This document shows, one piece after another, positions 23,402 through 31,460 of a stretch of DNA of 43,390 bases (the stretch's first letter is position 1; each line of letters starts with the position of its first letter). The notes beneath the pieces are model-generated. The model worked only from the letters and a program-made list of their open reading frames with translations. It searched no databases and was not told the DNA's origin. The DNA lies in the NCBI GenBank assembly GCA_024274915.1, contig JAJSAC010000036.1, forward strand, positions 1 through 43,390, given 5' to 3'. Both the position numbers and the translations under genes were made by a program. The stretch is from Thermodesulfobacteriota bacterium. Lineage in GTDB: Bacteria > Thermosulfidibacterota > Thermosulfidibacteria > Thermosulfidibacterales > B14-G1.

Positions 23402-24622
23402 ATGGCTAGACTGGAGACCTTCGTCGCCCTGCGTTACCTGCGCCCCCGTCGGGGCAGGGGCCTTCTTTCCCTCACTTCTGGCATTTCTGTCATGGGCATT
23501 GCCCTGGGAGTGGGAGCCCTGATAGCCGTCATAGCTGTCATGACGGGCTTTGACACCCACCTGAGGGAGAAGATCCTGGGGACCAACGCCCACCTAGTGG
23601 TCTTGAGCTACCAGGGTCGGGTGAAAGAACCCCACAAGGTGATGGAGGCTGCCAAAGAGGTGGAGGGTGTGGTAGCCGCTGCCCCCTTCGTCCTTTCCCA
23701 AGGGTTGCTCAAGACAGATCTGGGGACTCAGGGCGTGGTGATCAGGGGAGTGGATCCAGCCCTGGAAGGAGAGGTGACCATCCTCCCCACTTCTGTGATC
23801 CAGGGAGATTGGAAGGCCCTGTCTTTAAAAGGGTACGTCGCTGTAGGGAAGGTTCTTGCCCAGAGAATGGGCCTTATGCTGGGGGACTCTATCACCTTGG
23901 TCTCCACCGAGGGACGTATTACGCCCATGGGGCTTATTCCCCGTTTTGGGAATTTCCGGGTGGGGGCCATCTTTGACACCGGGATGTATGACTTCGACGC
24001 CAACTTGATCCTTCTCTCTATAAAAGATGCCCAGCGTCTTCTGGGTTGGCAGGGCGGGGTTACGGGGGTGGAGCTCAGGCTGAAGGATATTTACGAGGCC
24101 AAAGAGGTGGGTCAGCGCCTGGTCGCCCGTTTAGGCTATCCCTTCTATGCTCGGGACTGGATGACCATGAATCGCAACCTCTTTTCGGCCCTGAAACTGG
24201 AGAAGGTGACCATGTTTCTCATCCTCACCCTTATAATCGTGGTGGCTGCCTTCAATATCGTCTCTACCCTCTCCATGATGGTTATGGAGAAGAAGAGGGA
24301 AATCGGCATCCTCAAGGCCATGGGATGTACCACAGGGATGATCACCCGCATCTTTCTTCTTCAGGGGATTATCATGGGTACTGTGGGTACCTTGGCGGGG
24401 ACCCTCCTGGGTTTGGGGATCTCTTTGTTACTTAAAAAGTACCATTTCATTCAGTTGCCCAGTGATGTCTATTACGTCACTACCCTCCCGGTGAAGATCG
24501 TTCCCAGGGATGTGATGATCATTGCTCTGTCGGCTATGATCATCACTCTGATTTCCACGGTCTATCCCGCCCGTCAGGCGGGTAGACTGGATCCGGTGGA
24601 GGCGCTGAGGTATGAAGGGTGA
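23402..24622 (+). CDS. Lipoprotein-releasing ABC transporter permease, LolC/LolE family
   Basis: A 406-residue permease with the MacB/FtsX topology: a membrane segment at residues 22-45 (SGISVMGIALGVGALIAVIAV), a large periplasmic domain, and three membrane helices at about 265-395. Conserved text includes MTGFDTHLREKILGTNAHL, VRGVDPALE-like, and PARQAGRLDPVEALRYEG at the C-terminus, which defines LolC/LolE. It would extract lipoproteins from the inner membrane for LolA. I take ATG at 23402 over TTG at 23396. The ATPase gene lolD, which is usually next, is absent here; a different gene follows. LysS upstream is a common neighbour. Confidence 0.92.
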   Translation: MARLETFVALRYLRPRRGRGLLSLTSGISVMGIALGVGALIAVIAVMTGFDTHLREKILGTNAHLVVLSYQGRVKEPHKVMEAAKEVEGVVAAAPFVLSQGLLKTDLGTQGVVIRGVDPALEGEVTILPTSVIQGDWKALSLKGYVAVGKVLAQRMGLMLGDSITLVSTEGRITPMGLIPRFGNFRVGAIFDTGMYDFDANLILLSIKDAQRLLGWQGGVTGVELRLKDIYEAKEVGQRLVARLGYPFYARDWMTMNRNLFSALKLEKVTMFLILTLIIVVAAFNIVSTLSMMVMEKKREIGILKAMGCTTGMITRIFLLQGIIMGTVGTLAGTLLGLGISLLLKKYHFIQLPSDVYYVTTLPVKIVPRDVMIIALSAMIITLISTVYPARQAGRLDPVEALRYEG

Positions 24623-24699
24623 GCCCCCGGGGACAGGGTGGTTGCGTGGAGTTCTATTCTGAGATAAGGGAGGCACAGAACCCATCTTGGAGGTGAGAA

Positions 24700-25371
24700 G
24701 TGAGGATTTTTAATATCTTCCGTAAGTCTCCTTTTGAGCCTCTTCAAGAGATGATGGCCAAGGTGAAGGAGTGCGCCTTTGAAGTTAAACCCCTCTATGA
24801 GGCTCTTTTGGATGGGGACAGGGAGAAGGTGAGGAGGATGGCGGAGCGGATCTCCCATTTGGAGTTTGAAGCCGACCAGATCAAGAACAGGCTGAGGGCC
24901 TCCTTGCCCCGGGGGATCCTTATGCCTGTGGCCAGGGCCGACATCTTGGAGATCCTGGCCAATGAAGATGCCATTGCTGACGCTGCAGAGGACGTGGCCG
25001 TCCTCATGACCCTGAAGGAGGACCTTACCGTCACCTCTCAACTTAGGGAATGCCTCCTCAGTTTGGTGGACAGTGTGTTGGAGGTGGTGGAGCTGGCCTC
25101 AAAGGTGATAGAGGAGCTGGATCTCCTGGTGGAGACGTCTTTTAGTGGTCCAGAGGCCCAAAGGGTTATTTCCATGATAGATGAGGTGTGCGATGTGGAG
25201 CACCATGCCGATGAGGTGCAGCGGGAGGTGACCCGGAACTTCTTGTCCCACGAGGTCAAATTCAGCTCGGGCGAGCTGTGGCTGTGGTTGAAGATTGTGG
25301 CCAAAACGGGGGATATAGCCAACTACGCCGAAAGGATGTGTAACAGGGTCCGCTTGTTCCTCTCTAAGTGA
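24700..25371 (+). CDS. DUF47 / PhoU-like phosphate transport regulator (TIGR00153 type)
   Basis: A 223-residue all-helical, PhoU-like protein. [25 protein letters not shown] opens the protein, and the two acidic helices [22 protein letters not shown] and [20 protein letters not shown] correspond to the metal-binding repeats of the family. Such proteins are encoded next to Pit phosphate transporters and are thought to regulate them. It begins with GTG at 24700 after GGAGGTGAGAA, and its stop lies 10 bases before the Pit gene, so both are one unit. It is cytoplasmic with no membrane segment. Confidence 0.9.
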   Translation: MRIFNIFRKSPFEPLQEMMAKVKECAFEVKPLYEALLDGDREKVRRMAERISHLEFEADQIKNRLRASLPRGILMPVARADILEILANEDAIADAAEDVAVLMTLKEDLTVTSQLRECLLSLVDSVLEVVELASKVIEELDLLVETSFSGPEAQRVISMIDEVCDVEHHADEVQREVTRNFLSHEVKFSSGELWLWLKIVAKTGDIANYAERMCNRVRLFLSK

Positions 25372-25381
25372 GGAGGTTTCC

Positions 25382-26626
25382 ATGGTGAACACTGTCATTC
25401 TGGGGATAGCTCTGGCCGGTGGGCTGTACATGGCCTGGAACATAGGAGCCAACGATGTGGCCAATGCGATGGGTACATCGGTGGGCTCCCGGGCGTTGAC
25501 TCTGAAGCAGGCCATATTGGTTGCTGGACTTTTTGAGTTCTTGGGGGCGGTGCTGGTGGGTTCCCACGTCACCCAGACCATCAGCAAGGGGATAGTTGAT
25601 CCCCGCCTCTTTGCTGGAGTCCAGGGGGAGTTCGTTCTGGGGATGCTGGCTGCCCTGCTTTCGGCGGGGATCTGGCTTCAGTTGGCCACTTATATGGGTC
25701 TGCCCGTTTCCACCACCCATTCCATTGTGGGGGCTGTGGTGGGCTTTGGACTGGTTTCCTATGGGGTTTCAGCCGTGGAGTGGGGAAAGCTGGCCAAAAT
25801 TGTGGCCAGCTGGGTGATCTCCCCCATCATGGGAGCCCTCATCTCCTTTCTCCTTTTCCGGCAGCTTTCCAAAAGGATTCTGGAACAGCCTTATCCATTG
25901 AAGGCCACCCGGCGATACGCCCCCTTTCTGGTGATGCTGGTCTTCGTCATTCTCACCCTATCCTTTACTTATAAGGGGTTGAAGAACCTGAGGCTAGATC
26001 TGTCCCTCACCAGGGCCTTACTGGTGGCTTTCGTGGTAGGCCTTGGAGGAATGGTCTTCACTGCTTACGCCATGGGGCATTTCAAGATCCAACCGGGGGC
26101 CAAGATCCGGGAGAGACTCAGGGAGGTGGAAGGTATCTTCAAGTACCTCCAAGTGATGACTGCCTGCTATATGGCTTTTGCCCATGGTGCCAACGATGTG
26201 GCCAATGCTACAGGACCTCTGGCGGCCATCTTCAGCACCATGAAAGCGGCTTCTGTCCAGGTCAGGGTTGCCGTGCCTTTGTGGGTGCTCTTTTTGGGTG
26301 GCCTGGGGATCGTGGTGGGGCTGGCCACCTGGGGCTACAAGGTGATAGAGACGGTGGGGAGGAGAATCACCGACATCACCCCCAGCAGGGGGTTTTGTGC
26401 CGAATTCGGTTGTGCCACCACCGTGTTGGTCTGTTCCAAACTGGGCATGCCCATCTCCACCACCCATACCCTGGTGGGCTCCGTGGTGGGGGTGGGACTG
26501 GCCAGGGGTATAGGGGCTCTCAATTTGAGGATACTAAAGGATATCTTCTTGTCCTGGATAGTCACTCTCCCCTTCACTGCGGGTCTGGCAATGCTCCTCT
26601 ATGTCTTTCTAAGAGCTGTGTTTTAG
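25382..26626 (+). CDS. Inorganic phosphate transporter, Pit family
   Basis: A 414-residue membrane protein with about ten to twelve segments in two related halves. The family-defining motifs occur twice: [12 protein letters not shown] at residues 22-33 and [12 protein letters not shown] from residue 269; [14 protein letters not shown] and [15 protein letters not shown] are the second repeated signature. These proteins are proton or sodium coupled phosphate (metal-phosphate) symporters of the inner membrane. ATG at 25382 follows GAGGAGG-like AGTGAGGAGGTTTCC. The upstream DUF47 gene is its likely regulator. Sulfate permease-like members exist but the PhoU-like neighbour argues for phosphate. 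Confidence 0.94.
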   Translation: MVNTVILGIALAGGLYMAWNIGANDVANAMGTSVGSRALTLKQAILVAGLFEFLGAVLVGSHVTQTISKGIVDPRLFAGVQGEFVLGMLAALLSAGIWLQLATYMGLPVSTTHSIVGAVVGFGLVSYGVSAVEWGKLAKIVASWVISPIMGALISFLLFRQLSKRILEQPYPLKATRRYAPFLVMLVFVILTLSFTYKGLKNLRLDLSLTRALLVAFVVGLGGMVFTAYAMGHFKIQPGAKIRERLREVEGIFKYLQVMTACYMAFAHGANDVANATGPLAAIFSTMKAASVQVRVAVPLWVLFLGGLGIVVGLATWGYKVIETVGRRITDITPSRGFCAEFGCATTVLVCSKLGMPISTTHTLVGSVVGVGLARGIGALNLRILKDIFLSWIVTLPFTAGLAMLLYVFLRAVF

Positions 26627-26840
26627 GATGCTTGGGCGATGGGGATGGCACACACTCTAATGGTTCTTCTACCTTGAAACCAGACTCTTTCTGAGAAAAT
26701 TTCTGTGGAAGTGGGCGGTTTTTTCTAGGAGCCCTTTTGAACAGATTTTGCAGGGGTGAAGGGATCGCGGTGGAGATTTGTCTCCATGTTGACTTTCCAA
26801 CAGTCTGAGTCCATCATTCTTTTTGGAGGTGGAGGCGTCC

Positions 26841-28493
26841 ATGGAGAAGTGCTGGCTTAAGGGTGTATTGGAGTGTGGAGAGTGTCCCAATATAGATCCC
26901 GATACGGAGGCCCACCTTTTGAGGGATCCCAATGCCAGGATGAGAGAGAAGTGTGTGGAATGCCCCAAGCTCATGGTAGACCTGATGAGTTGCGAGGCCC
27001 CCCATCAAGTGGCCATGAAGCTTTTACCCAGGGTGATGGAGGGGGACCAGGGAGAGATTCAGCGTCTCAAAGAAAAACTGGATCATGGAAAGCGCAGAAT
27101 AAAGGCCCTGAGTGAGGTGACGTCCCTCATCAGGGATTCTACTGATCTTGAAAAGATCATTTACACCATCCTCACCTATCTCACGGCAGGGGATGGTTTC
27201 GGTTACAACCGGGCCTGGGTCTTACTGGCAGAAGGGGATGCTTTGAAGGGTTATTGGGCCATAGGTCCCAGGGATTATCGCGAAGCCATGGAGATATGGC
27301 GTTGTATGGGAGAAGAGGGCTGTTCTATCAGGGACCTTTTACGTAGAAGGGAGGCCCTCCTCAAGGACAAGGATAAGTTCCGTCCCGTATTGGAGAAACT
27401 GGTCTTTCCCCTTGATCCCCGGGAGCCTCTGGTTAGGCTTTTGGAGGCTAGGAAGGCGGCCCTGGTGGATAGGGACACCTGTCCGGAGCTGGCTAGCCTT
27501 CTGGATTTGCTGAATGTGAGGACCCTTTTGGTGTTGCCCCTATGGAGCGGAGAGGCGCTCCTGGGCTGCATTTTGGTGGACAATGTGGTCTCCAATGATC
27601 CCTTCCACCCCGTGGAGGTGAGGGCCCTGGAGACTTTTGCCGTCCAGGCGGCCTTGGCTATAGAGAGGGCCCGCCTGTACCGCCAGCTGGAGGAGAAGGT
27701 CCGGGAGCTGGAAAAGAGCAGCTGGGAGAAGGAGTGCCGTCACGATTCCATCACCAAGCTGGAGAAGATGTCAGCGGTGGGCTCTATCACCTCAAAGATG
27801 GCCCATGAAATCAGGAATCCTGTGACGGCCATCGGTGGCTTGGCTAACTACCTGTTGAAGACTGGCAAGAGTGATGAGAAGGTGCTGAGAACCATTGTCG
27901 AAGAGTCCAGACGGTTGGAGGAGTTGGTGAGGGATCTCATTGCCTTTGCTGACACCATCTGTCCCTCCAAGACCCGGCTGGACCTCAGGATGGTGGTTAA
28001 GAAGGCTGTTCAGGAGGCTGAGGAGACTTTGGAGAAAGGAGATCACACCTTCCACCTATTCCTTGATGACGAGCCCCTCATGCTCCGGGTAGATCCAAGA
28101 CATGTAAGGACCCTTGTCTGGCACCTGTTGAAGAACGCCATAGAGGCTATGCCTGAAGGTGGGGAGATCAAGGTTTCTTTGAAAAGGGTGGAAGATGCGG
28201 CCCTTCTTGAGGTGGAGGATAAGGGTAACGGCATCCCTTCACACGTGATGGAGGAGGTGACTCGCCCCTTCTTTAGCACCAAAGGGGGTACGGGCATGGG
28301 GTTGCCCATATGTGTCACTGCGGCCAAGGAATATGGAGGGGAGCTGGAGATCCTTTCATCTTCTCGGGGAACTGTGGTGAAGGTGAGACTTCCTTTGAAG
28401 GATGGAGAGGAAGAGGCTGGCGAGGGCTATGGGAATAGACACCGCTCTTGGAGAGAAGGGAACGGGATGCTTAATGGGGGAAGGGAGGGGTGA
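26841..28493 (+). CDS. GAF-domain sensor histidine kinase with cysteine-rich N-terminus
   Basis: A 550-residue soluble kinase with no membrane segment. The N-terminus has C4, C12, C15, C38, C41 and C51 (CGECPN, CVECPKL), a pattern that could bind a metal or Fe-S cluster. A coiled-coil helix (65-85) is followed by a GAF domain (about 90-270), a linker helix, then HisKA with the phospho-histidine H322 in KMAHEIRNPVTAIGG, and HATPase_c with LLKNAIEAMPEGG, DKGNGIP and TGMGLPICVTAAKEYGG. ATG at 26841 follows GGAGG with a 5-base gap; a TTG at 26823 is less likely. The partner is probably the receiver gene 67 bases downstream. The sensed signal is unknown; redox or metal is plausible from the cysteines. 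Confidence 0.93.
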   Translation: MEKCWLKGVLECGECPNIDPDTEAHLLRDPNARMREKCVECPKLMVDLMSCEAPHQVAMKLLPRVMEGDQGEIQRLKEKLDHGKRRIKALSEVTSLIRDSTDLEKIIYTILTYLTAGDGFGYNRAWVLLAEGDALKGYWAIGPRDYREAMEIWRCMGEEGCSIRDLLRRREALLKDKDKFRPVLEKLVFPLDPREPLVRLLEARKAALVDRDTCPELASLLDLLNVRTLLVLPLWSGEALLGCILVDNVVSNDPFHPVEVRALETFAVQAALAIERARLYRQLEEKVRELEKSSWEKECRHDSITKLEKMSAVGSITSKMAHEIRNPVTAIGGLANYLLKTGKSDEKVLRTIVEESRRLEELVRDLIAFADTICPSKTRLDLRMVVKKAVQEAEETLEKGDHTFHLFLDDEPLMLRVDPRHVRTLVWHLLKNAIEAMPEGGEIKVSLKRVEDAALLEVEDKGNGIPSHVMEEVTRPFFSTKGGTGMGLPICVTAAKEYGGELEILSSSRGTVVKVRLPLKDGEEEAGEGYGNRHRSWREGNGMLNGGREG

Positions 28494-28560
28494 TATCCCC
28501 ACCTGGCGGCTGTCTAGAGAGGGCGAAGGTCTTTAAAAGGTTCTGTGAGGGGGGTGATCC

Positions 28561-28941
28561 ATGGGAAAAGCGAAGCTTCTCATAGTAGACGATGAAGAGA
28601 GCATCCGGCTCCTCTATCAGCAGGAATTCACCGATGAAGGCTATGATGTGGTGCTAGCTTCTTCTGGAGAGGAGGCCTTGAAGGTCCTGAATAGGGAGCC
28701 TGTGGACTTGGTGATCTTGGACATTCGTATGAAGGAGATGAGCGGTCTGGAGGCCCTCCAGCATATCGTCAAGGAGAAGAAGAACCTGCCCGTGATCCTC
28801 TGTTCCGCCTACTCTTCTTATCAAGATGATTTCTCCAGCTGGCTGGCCGATGCTTATGTCATCAAGTCCTCGGATCTCACCGAACTTAAAGAAGAGGTGA
28901 GGAGGCTTTTGGAGAAGTATTACGGAGGAGGGAAAGTGTGA
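28561..28941 (+). CDS. Single-domain response regulator (receiver only)
   Basis: A 126-residue receiver domain. The acidic pocket is in LLIVDDEESIRLL, the phospho-acceptor is the aspartate in VILDIRMKEMSG, the conserved hydroxyl is in LCSAYSSY and the lysine in YVIKSSDL. There is no DNA-binding output. It follows the histidine kinase on the same strand and ends with GTGTGA, in which the GTG (28938) starts the next gene. Translational coupling with a sugar-nucleotide enzyme makes a direct metabolic target thinkable, but a phosphorelay intermediate is also possible. ATG at 28561 has GGGGGTGAT upstream. Confidence 0.92.
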   Translation: MGKAKLLIVDDEESIRLLYQQEFTDEGYDVVLASSGEEALKVLNREPVDLVILDIRMKEMSGLEALQHIVKEKKNLPVILCSAYSSYQDDFSSWLADAYVIKSSDLTELKEEVRRLLEKYYGGGKV

Positions 28942-31460
28942 GAGCTGTAATAATGGCAGGGGGCTTTGGTACCAGGATCAGGCCCCTCACCTCTTCCATC
29001 CCCAAGCCCATGCTCCCCCTGGTGAATCTTCCCATAATGGAACATATCGTGCGTCTTCTGAGGCGCCACGGTTTCTTAGATCTGGTGGTTCTCCTGTATT
29101 ATCAGCCTCAGGTGATTCGGGACTACTTCGGCGACGGATCCGACTGGGGAGTCAGGATGACCTATGTCACCCCTACCAAGGACCTGGGCACCGCCGGGGC
29201 GGTGAAGGCCGCGGCCATTTATCTGGATGCCCCTTTCCTGGTCATCTCTGGAGACCTTCTTACGGACATGGACCTGACCGCTATGAAGGACTTTCACGAG
29301 GAGAAGGGTTCCTGGGCCACCTTGGGGCTGGTTTCGGTGGTGAATCCCCTTCAATTTGGAGTGGTTATCACCGATAAAGGGGGCAGGGTCGTCAAATTTT
29401 TGGAGAAACCAGGCTGGGGGGAGGTCTTCAGTGACACAATAAACACAGGGGTCTACATGCTGGAGCCCCAGGTTCTGGACCGGATCCCCAAGGATGAGGA
29501 GTTCGACTTTAGTAAGGACTTGTTCCCCAAGCTTCTGGCTGAGGATAAGCCCCTGTACGGTTTTCACACCAAGGACTACTGGAGGGATATCGGTGATCCA
29601 GAGTCTTATCAAGAGGCCCACCACGATATCTTTGACGGCTTGGTGAGGGTGGAGATCCCCGGAACCAAACTGGACCTGGTGGGTAGGGACGTTAGGGTGG
29701 GCCACGAGGTGGAGATAGCGGATGAGGTCCGGTTTGAAGGGGCCGTCATTTTGGGCAATAACACCCGAGTAGGTGGAGGTTGTTATCTCAAGAACTGTGT
29801 TCTGGGAAGTAATTGCGCCCTGGCTCCCCGGGCCCGGGTGGTGGATTCCGTCATATGGGACAATGTGCTGGTGGGTGAGAATGCCCAGGTGAAGGGGGCG
29901 GTCATTTGCAACAGCGTGAAGCTTGGAGCCGGGGCTATGGTGGAGAAGGGAGCAGTGGTGGCCGAGGGATGCACCATTGGCGCTGGTGCTGTGGTGAAAG
30001 AGGGGGTGATGATTTGGCCCAGCAAGGTTCTGGAAGAGGGGGCCGTTCTCACCGATAACCTTATATGGGGGGAGAAGTGGAAGAAACGCCTCTTTGAGAG
30101 TTCCATGGTGACAGGTATCACCAATATGGACCTCACCCCCGAGTTTGTAGCCAAGCTGGGGGTGGCTTACGGGTCCACTCTGCCGAAAGGCTCCTATATT
30201 TTGACGGGCCGGGATTCTTTCAGGGCCTCCCGGATGCTCAAGCGGGCCTTCATCGGGGGGGTCCTCTCGGCGGGGGTCAATGTAAAGGACTTGCGCCTGG
30301 TTCCAGAGCCTGTTCTCCGGTATAAGCTCCAGTCCTTCGGTGAGGTGGGGGGCGTTGTCTTCCGCCAGTCCAGGGAGAACCCCTCGGTGACAGAGATCTG
30401 TTTCTATGACACCGAGGGCCTGGACATCTCCACCAGTCAAGAGAAGGGAATCGAGAGACTCTTTGCCCGGGAAGATTTCCGCAGGATTCACTATTCTGAG
30501 CCCGGGGGTATTTCCGATATGCCCAGGGTGGTGGATTTTTATCGGGAGGGCTTTCTTAAGGCCTTGGACAGAGAAGCGGTGAAGGGGGCCCGGTTCAGGA
30601 TCGTGGTGGACTTCGCCCATGGTCCTGCCAGCATCCTCCTGCCGGAGCTTTTGGGGGAGTTAGGATGTGATGTGGTGGGGATAAACGCTTACATGGAGGA
30701 GAAGGCCCTTTCCGATGAGGGGAGATTGGCCCATTCCCTGGAAAGCCTCTCCAAAATAGTGACAGCTTTGGGGGCCCACGGAGGATTCCGCATCTCTCCT
30801 TCAGGGGAGGAACTGATCCTGGTGGATGAGGGGGGGCAGGTGTATCAGGGTATGGAAGCCCTTGTGGTGGTCTCTTCCCTGGTTCTGGCGTCCCAGGGGT
30901 CGGGTACCCTGGTGGTGCCCGTGGCGGCCCCTGGGGTCTTGGAGGACATGGCTGTTCAAAAGGGATTCTCCTTGCGACGGGTGCCTCATGGCTCCAGGAG
31001 TATCGCTGAGGCCTGCCGGAAGGGGGGTGTGGTTATGGGAGCCTCCATGGAGGGGGGGTTTGTATTCCCCCGGTTCCACCACGTCTTTGACGCCATGTTC
31101 GCTTTGGCTAAGGTGTTGGAGATGATGGCCAGGGGCGGGGTCTCCCTGGGTTGGGCTTGGGAGACGGTGCCTTCCACCGTCTTTCTCCGCCGGGATCTTC
31201 ACTGCCCATGGGAGCTTAAAGGAACCATTATGAGGCGTCTCAGCGAAGAAGCGGCTGACAAGGAGGCTTCCTTTGTGGATGGCATCAAGATATTCTTTCC
31301 CGACGGGGCGTGGGTCCTTCTTTTGCCCCATCAAGTTAAGCCCCTCTTTCATCTCTATGCCGAGGCCCAGGTAGAGGAGAGGGCGAGAGAGCTCTTGGAC
31401 CACTACCAGAGGTTGGTGGAGGAGTGGAAAGGGGAGGCCAAGGGTGGGGTCAAGGACTGA
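28938..31460 (+). CDS. Sugar-phosphate nucleotidyltransferase fused to a degenerate phosphohexomutase-like domain
   Basis: An 840-residue fusion. Residues 1-240 are an NTP_transferase domain: IMAGGFGTRIRPLT with the signature loop, SIPKPMLPLVN, and the metal-binding DLLTDMDL. Residues 250-370 hold left-handed beta-helix hexapeptide repeats (GGCYLKNCVLGSNCALAPRA). Residues 380-830 resemble phosphomannomutase/phosphoglucomutase, but the expected catalytic loops are changed: TASHNP reads RQSRENPS, the DGDxDR metal loop reads SPSGEEL, GEESGH reads ASMEGG, and the RPSGTEP phosphate loop reads LPHQVKP. The N-terminal half looks competent (mannose-1-P or glucose-1-P as substrate); the C-terminal half is probably non-catalytic. 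GTG at 28938 overlaps the receiver stop; its end overlaps the GH57 gene by 17 bases. Confidence 0.9.
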   Translation: MRAVIMAGGFGTRIRPLTSSIPKPMLPLVNLPIMEHIVRLLRRHGFLDLVVLLYYQPQVIRDYFGDGSDWGVRMTYVTPTKDLGTAGAVKAAAIYLDAPFLVISGDLLTDMDLTAMKDFHEEKGSWATLGLVSVVNPLQFGVVITDKGGRVVKFLEKPGWGEVFSDTINTGVYMLEPQVLDRIPKDEEFDFSKDLFPKLLAEDKPLYGFHTKDYWRDIGDPESYQEAHHDIFDGLVRVEIPGTKLDLVGRDVRVGHEVEIADEVRFEGAVILGNNTRVGGGCYLKNCVLGSNCALAPRARVVDSVIWDNVLVGENAQVKGAVICNSVKLGAGAMVEKGAVVAEGCTIGAGAVVKEGVMIWPSKVLEEGAVLTDNLIWGEKWKKRLFESSMVTGITNMDLTPEFVAKLGVAYGSTLPKGSYILTGRDSFRASRMLKRAFIGGVLSAGVNVKDLRLVPEPVLRYKLQSFGEVGGVVFRQSRENPSVTEICFYDTEGLDISTSQEKGIERLFAREDFRRIHYSEPGGISDMPRVVDFYREGFLKALDREAVKGARFRIVVDFAHGPASILLPELLGELGCDVVGINAYMEEKALSDEGRLAHSLESLSKIVTALGAHGGFRISPSGEELILVDEGGQVYQGMEALVVVSSLVLASQGSGTLVVPVAAPGVLEDMAVQKGFSLRRVPHGSRSIAEACRKGGVVMGASMEGGFVFPRFHHVFDAMFALAKVLEMMARGGVSLGWAWETVPSTVFLRRDLHCPWELKGTIMRRLSEEAADKEASFVDGIKIFFPDGAWVLLLPHQVKPLFHLYAEAQVEERARELLDHYQRLVEEWKGEAKGGVKD

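Noticed and set aside
29076-30620. A 514-codon open frame on the minus strand opposite the nucleotidyltransferase fusion
   Set aside because: Rich in His, Gly and Pro with no recognisable domain; it is the antisense of a clear coding sequence with strong codon bias.
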